From assembly GCA_050011095.1 (NCBI GenBank), contig JBEKJU010000132.1, forward strand, positions 1 through 9,163: a stretch of DNA of 9,163 nt, given 5' to 3'. The notes below the pieces were generated by a model. It saw only the letters and a program-made list of their open reading frames with translations. It ran no database searches and had not been told where the DNA came from. Within the stretch, counting starts at the first letter, position 1. Every line of letters starts with the position of its first letter. This document shows positions 5,831 through 9,163 of this stretch, piece after piece. A program made the translations under genes and the position numbers. This DNA is from JBEKJU01 sp050011095. Lineage in GTDB: Bacteria; Desulfobacterota; Syntrophorhabdia; Syntrophorhabdales; WCHB1-27.

Positions 5831-7866
5831 GAAAGGAGATCATCGGGGTCGGCCTCGCCGGCCTCTTCCTTTTCACCCTCGTCAGCCTCGTCTCGTACCA
5901 CCCCTTCGACCCGTCGCTCACCACGGTTGCGGCCACAGGCCAGGTAAGGAACTTCTGCGGGAGGGCAGGCTCTTACACGGCGGACTTTCTCTTCCAGTAT
6001 TTCGGCGTCATGAGCTATGCCCTCTGCGGCTTCACCCTCACCTTTTCCATGATCTACCTGAGAAAGAAGGTCGTGAGCCATCTCCCCCTGCTCGCTTCCG
6101 GGCTGGTCCTGCTCTTTTTCTCCCTGTCCGCCCTGCTCCAGATCACCATAGAGCGGATACGGATGGGGGGCGAGCCCATACAGTTCTCCGGCCTTGTCGG
6201 GTTTTATGTTGCCGGCGGTCTCCTCCACGCGCTCAATCGCTTCGGGAGCCTCCTCGTCTCCATCGTGCTCCTTCTCATATCCCTCTTCCTCATCGCCCAG
6301 GCGCCCCTCGTCTCCATCGTGGGGTCACGCCTTTCCAGGAAGAAGGCCGGCGAGCCGGCCAAGGCCGTCAGGGTCGTCGAGGAGAAAGGGGAAGAAAGGA
6401 AGCACGGGAAGGATAAGGAACGGAGCGAACGGGTGGCAATCCAGGAGTCCTTCGATTTCCTGAAGGAGATGGGCCCCCACAAGCTGCCCCCCGTGTCGCT
6501 CCTCGACGCCGTCGAAAAGAGGGAGGTAAAGATCGACAAGGAGAGCGCGCAACTCAACGCGCGAATCCTTGAAAAGAAGCTCAAGGATTATGGAATAGAG
6601 GGAAAGGTCGTCGAGGTGAGGCCGGGACCCGTCATCACCATGTACGAGTTCGAGCCGGCGGCCGGCATCAAGGTGAGCCGCATCGCGAACCTCTCGGACG
6701 ACCTCGCCATGGCGCTCTCCGCCGTCTCCATCAGGATCATCGCCCCCATCCCCGGCAAGGCGGTGGTAGGCATCGAGATCCCGAACAAGATCAGGCAGAC
6801 CGTCTATCTCCGGGAGATCATCGAATCCGATTCCTTCATCAACTCGAAGAACCTCCTCACCCTTGCCCTCGGAAAGAGCATAGCGGGGGAGCCCTTTGTG
6901 GCGGAATTGACAAAAATGCCCCACCTTTTGGTCGCCGGCTCGACGGGCTCGGGCAAGAGCGTCTCCCTCAACACCATGATATGCAGCATCCTCTTCAAGG
7001 CGACGCCCATGGCCGTTCGCTTCATGATGATCGACCTGAAGATGCTCGAACTCTCCTTTTACGACGGCATACCCCATCTCCTGCTCCCCGTGATGACGAA
7101 CGCGAAGAGCGCGAAGACGGCCCTCAGGTGGCTCATCGACGAGATGGAGCGGCGCTACCAGGTGATGGCCGAGAAGGGCGTGAGGAACATCGAAAAGTAC
7201 AACCAGAAGGCGAACAAGGAGGAAGGGGAAGGCATCCCGTATATCGTGGTCGTCATCGATGAGCTGGCGGACCTCATGATGGTCTCGTCGAAGGAGGTGG
7301 AGGAGTATATCGCGAGGCTCGCCCAGATGGCGCGCGCCTCGGGTATACACCTGATCCTCGCGACCCAGCGCCCCTCCGTGGACGTCCTGACGGGCATCAT
7401 CAAGGCCAACTTCCCTGCCCGTGTCTCCTTCCAGGTGACGTCGAAAGTGGACTCCCGCACCATACTCGACATGAACGGCGCCGAGAGCCTCCTCGGGTCA
7501 GGGGACATGCTCTTCATGAGCCCGGGATTCGGCAGGACCCAGCGCATACACGGACCCTTCGTGTCGGAGGGGGAGATCAGGAGGATAGTCGAGTTCCTCA
7601 AAGGCCAGGGCGCCCCCGACTATAAGGAGGAGATACTGCAGGAGCAGGAAGAGGCGGGCGACGAAGAGGAGATGAACGACGAGAAATACGAAGAGGCCCT
7701 CAAGTTCGTCTCTGAAAAGGGCGAGGCCTCCATCAGCATGATACAGCGGCGGTTCAGGATAGGCTATAACCGGGCGGCCCGGATGGTGGAGAGGATGGAG
7801 AGGGAGGGCGTGGTCGGTCCATCCACGGGGATCAAGCCCCGGGAGGTGCTGAGAAGGAAGGAGTGA
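5815..7866 (+). CDS. ftsK: DNA translocase FtsK
   Basis: FtsK is a septum-anchored, ATP-driven DNA pump that clears and aligns chromosome termini at division. The product is 683 residues, shorter than E. coli FtsK because the linker between membrane and motor is only about 70 charged residues (about 170-240). The N-terminal membrane domain has helices at about 9-27, 62-81, 89-111 and 144-165, plus a hydrophobic segment at 124-141. The alpha/beta motor follows: conserved VEVRPGPVITMYEFEPA (266-282), Walker A GSTGSGKS (375-382), the block MIDLKMLEL (405-413, with Leu where E. coli FtsK and SpoIIIE have Pro), Walker B VVVIDELADL (478-487) and LATQRPSVDV (515-524). The C-terminal gamma winged-helix domain, about 620-683, includes RRFRIGYNRAARMVERME and would read KOPS-like sites. 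ATG 5815 has AAAGG at 5802-5806. It overlaps plsC by 16 nt; lolA follows after 21 nt, the same ftsK-lolA order as in E. coli. Confidence 0.97.
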   Translation: MSDALRKEIIGVGLAGLFLFTLVSLVSYHPFDPSLTTVAATGQVRNFCGRAGSYTADFLFQYFGVMSYALCGFTLTFSMIYLRKKVVSHLPLLASGLVLLFFSLSALLQITIERIRMGGEPIQFSGLVGFYVAGGLLHALNRFGSLLVSIVLLLISLFLIAQAPLVSIVGSRLSRKKAGEPAKAVRVVEEKGEERKHGKDKERSERVAIQESFDFLKEMGPHKLPPVSLLDAVEKREVKIDKESAQLNARILEKKLKDYGIEGKVVEVRPGPVITMYEFEPAAGIKVSRIANLSDDLAMALSAVSIRIIAPIPGKAVVGIEIPNKIRQTVYLREIIESDSFINSKNLLTLALGKSIAGEPFVAELTKMPHLLVAGSTGSGKSVSLNTMICSILFKATPMAVRFMMIDLKMLELSFYDGIPHLLLPVMTNAKSAKTALRWLIDEMERRYQVMAEKGVRNIEKYNQKANKEEGEGIPYIVVVIDELADLMMVSSKEVEEYIARLAQMARASGIHLILATQRPSVDVLTGIIKANFPARVSFQVTSKVDSRTILDMNGAESLLGSGDMLFMSPGFGRTQRIHGPFVSEGEIRRIVEFLKGQGAPDYKEEILQEQEEAGDEEEMNDEKYEEALKFVSEKGEASISMIQRRFRIGYNRAARMVERMEREGVVGPSTGIKPREVLRRKE

Positions 7867-7887
7867 ACGGGATATGGGAGCAGAGTT

Positions 7888-8538
7888 ATGGGGATGAGAC
7901 AGAAAAGTACGATCATGGTCATTGCGGCCTTCCTCCTCTTATGGTCCGCGGGCGCGGTCAGGGCGGATACCCTTGATGCAATCAGGAAGACCTACAGGGA
8001 GATACAGACCGTCGAGGCGCACTTCCAACAAAAGATCTTCATCAAGGCGCTCAAGAGGGAGAGGGATACGGAGGGAGATTTTTTCTATAAGCGCTCGAAG
8101 GGCTTCCTCTGGAAATACACGGCCCCGAAGGAAAAAATCTTTCTCTACGACGGCGCGTTCATATGGCAGGCGGAGCAGGACAAGCCGTTCGTCACGCGGG
8201 AGAAGGTCGACAGGGGGCACATGGAAGGCAATTTCCTCGACCTCGTGGATGACGTGACCCGGCTCGACACGCTCTTTACCCTGAAGCAGTCGGCCAGGGA
8301 GGCTGACATGGAGGTCCTGGTGCTCGTGCCGAAAAAGGAAGGCACCCTGCAGGCAGCCCGCATCTGGGTGGACGGACGGCGCATCATCAGGAAGATGGAG
8401 ATCACCGAGATCACGGGCAACGTCAACATCATTGATTTCTCGCAGGTAAGGGTGAACGGGCCCGTGGCCGACAGCCTCTTTGTGTACAAGCCCAAGGGGA
8501 AGGAGATCATCGATACCCGTGACGGGACCATGCGGTAG
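7888..8538 (+). CDS. lolA: Outer-membrane lipoprotein carrier protein LolA
   Basis: LolA is the periplasmic shuttle that takes lipoproteins from the LolCDE complex at the inner membrane to the outer membrane, so its presence indicates a diderm cell. The product is 216 residues. A Sec signal peptide is clear: basic start MGMRQK, hydrophobic core about 9-22, and a probable cleavage AVRA/DTLD after residue 26. The mature protein begins with the typical LolA helix (IRKTYREIQTVEAHFQQ, about 31-47) followed by beta-rich segments including GFLWKYTAPKEKIFLYDG, the usual region where the precursor contacts lipoprotein acyl chains. The start ATG 7888 has GGGAG at 7876-7880, seven nt away; ATG 7894 is in frame but too distant from that site. 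Location between ftsK and recO supports the call. No LolB is visible, which is normal outside gamma- and betaproteobacteria. Confidence 0.93.
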   Translation: MGMRQKSTIMVIAAFLLLWSAGAVRADTLDAIRKTYREIQTVEAHFQQKIFIKALKRERDTEGDFFYKRSKGFLWKYTAPKEKIFLYDGAFIWQAEQDKPFVTREKVDRGHMEGNFLDLVDDVTRLDTLFTLKQSAREADMEVLVLVPKKEGTLQAARIWVDGRRIIRKMEITEITGNVNIIDFSQVRVNGPVADSLFVYKPKGKEIIDTRDGTMR

Positions 8539-8539
8539 C

Positions 8540-8558
8540 GGGAGCACCCGGGAGCACC
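8540..8558 (+). promoter_or_regulatory. Duplicated ribosome-binding-site segment before recO
   Basis: GGGAGCACC occurs twice in direct repeat (8540-8548 and 8550-8558), separated by one C, filling almost the whole 21-nt gap between lolA and recO. The second copy places GGGAG (8550-8554) five nt before the ATG at 8560 and is the likely functional site. The first copy would be 15 nt away. Confidence 0.55.
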
Positions 8559-8559
8559 A

Positions 8560-9163
8560 ATGTCTTTACATAAGGACCATGCGATAATCCTCTCCGCGAA
8601 GGTATTTGGCGAATCGGACAAGATCCTCCGCCTCTTTACGCGCCGGTCGGGAAAGCTGACGGGTATCGCCAAAGGGGCCAAGAAGAGCCAGAAGAGATTT
8701 ATGAACACCCTCGAACTCTTCAATTATGTGGGAATCGAGTATTTCGAGAAGTCAGGGAAAGGCATGGTGCGCATCGACAATGCCGACCTCAAGGAGGCGA
8801 ACAGCGGCATCGATTCGAGCTTCAAAAAAATGTGCATCGCGAGTTTTTTCGCGGAGTTCGTCGACAAGCTGACCAGGGAGAAGGAGCAAAACGAGGGCCT
8901 CTTCGATCTGCTCAGGGAGGGACTCAATAAAGTCAAAAAAGTTGAATTTTCGTATTTTGATATACTATATTATCAGTTGCGTATGCTTAGCCACCTTGGA
9001 TATATGCCTAACTTCCGGACCTGCGTCCAGTGCGGAAAGGATATAGGAGAGCGCCATGCGACCTCCTTTTCGAACGAGAGGGGGGGTGTCGTCTGCCGGG
9101 CGTGCGCCCCGTCGATCCCCCACCGGACATACCCTGAAGGCCTCCTCTCCAGGCTCGCCGATC
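8560..9163 (+). CDS. recO: DNA repair protein RecO, 3'-truncated by window end
   Basis: RecO works with RecR (and RecF) to load RecA onto SSB-coated DNA in recombinational gap repair. The frame is open from ATG 8560 to the window end, 201 codons. The N-terminal OB-fold is recognisable: HKDHAIILSAKVFGESDKIL (4-23), then LFTRRSGKLTGIAKGAKKS (25-43), both matching the RecO start pattern. A helical segment includes LRMLSHLGYMPNFRTCVQCG (140-159). The zinc motif is CVQC (C155, C158) with CRAC (C179, C182), present in many RecO proteins though not in E. coli RecO. RecO is usually about 240-250 residues, so about 40-50 codons are missing. The nucleotides at about 8926-9010 are much more AT-rich than any neighbouring gene. 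It lies 21 nt after lolA and is probably co-transcribed. Confidence 0.93.
   Translation, partial: MSLHKDHAIILSAKVFGESDKILRLFTRRSGKLTGIAKGAKKSQKRFMNTLELFNYVGIEYFEKSGKGMVRIDNADLKEANSGIDSSFKKMCIASFFAEFVDKLTREKEQNEGLFDLLREGLNKVKKVEFSYFDILYYQLRMLSHLGYMPNFRTCVQCGKDIGERHATSFSNERGGVVCRACAPSIPHRTYPEGLLSRLAD
8942..8971 (+). promoter_or_regulatory. Promoter-like sequence inside recO
   Basis: TTGAAT (8942-8947), an 18-bp spacer and TATATT (8966-8971) resemble a sigma-70 promoter, lying in the most AT-rich patch of the window. The bases also encode ordinary RecO residues (KKVEFSYFDILYYQL), so the match may be a by-product of AT-rich codons. If real, it would drive the end of recO and whatever follows the window. 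Confidence 0.2.

Noticed and set aside
6907..6912. TTGACA inside ftsK as an internal promoter
   Set aside because: It encodes the expected residues of the motor domain and no plausible -10 lies 16-18 bp downstream.
6325..7350. 341-codon frame on the - strand inside ftsK
   Set aside because: Antisense to the FtsK motor domain, His/Asp/Arg-rich composition typical of a shadow frame, no family resemblance.

Overview
The window looks like a core chromosomal region of a Gram-negative, probably anaerobic or facultatively anaerobic bacterium, most likely a deltaproteobacterium in the old broad sense (for example a syntrophic or sulfate-reducer-like lineage). This assignment is inference. It rests on lolA (a diderm marker), the ftsK-lolA-recO order, a CooC-type nickel-insertion ATPase (usual in CO-dehydrogenase-bearing anaerobes), and an aconitase paired with a eukaryotic-type NADP-isocitrate dehydrogenase. 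Base composition is visibly GC-rich. All eight genes lie on the + strand. I see no tRNA, rRNA, CRISPR array, insertion sequence or phage gene.

Layout. (1) Positions 1-1685 hold the 3' part of an aconitase gene, cut by the window edge. (2) Positions 1686-2003 are a 318-bp gap without a credible gene, largely filled by four imperfect tandem units (about 66 bp, the first 84 bp); three of them carry a hairpin at the same place. (3) Positions 2004-3209 encode NADP-dependent isocitrate dehydrogenase. Aconitase and this enzyme carry citrate to isocitrate to 2-oxoglutarate, so regions 1-3 form a citrate-cycle unit. (4) Positions 3257-4327 encode a two-TM potassium-channel protein with a cytoplasmic RCK module. 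It is preceded by a good extended -10 promoter so close to the ATG that the mRNA should be nearly leaderless. (5) Positions 4350-5123 encode a CooC-like ATPase. (6) Positions 5123-5830 encode a PlsC acyltransferase. (7) Positions 5815-7866 encode the DNA translocase FtsK. (8) Positions 7888-8538 encode the periplasmic lipoprotein carrier LolA. (9) Positions 8560-9163 encode the N-terminal part of RecO, cut by the window end.

From the channel gene onward the gaps are 22, -1, -16, 21 and 21 nt, consistent with one long co-transcribed unit of mixed envelope, division, repair and metal-maturation functions, possibly with an internal promoter before cooC. The genes themselves are ordinary. The items most worth following up are the hairpin repeat array between aconitase and isocitrate dehydrogenase, the leaderless-looking channel gene with its non-canonical filter (TVGYHD), and the CooC homologue with no nickel enzyme beside it. 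I do not see a convincing new defence or mobile system here.
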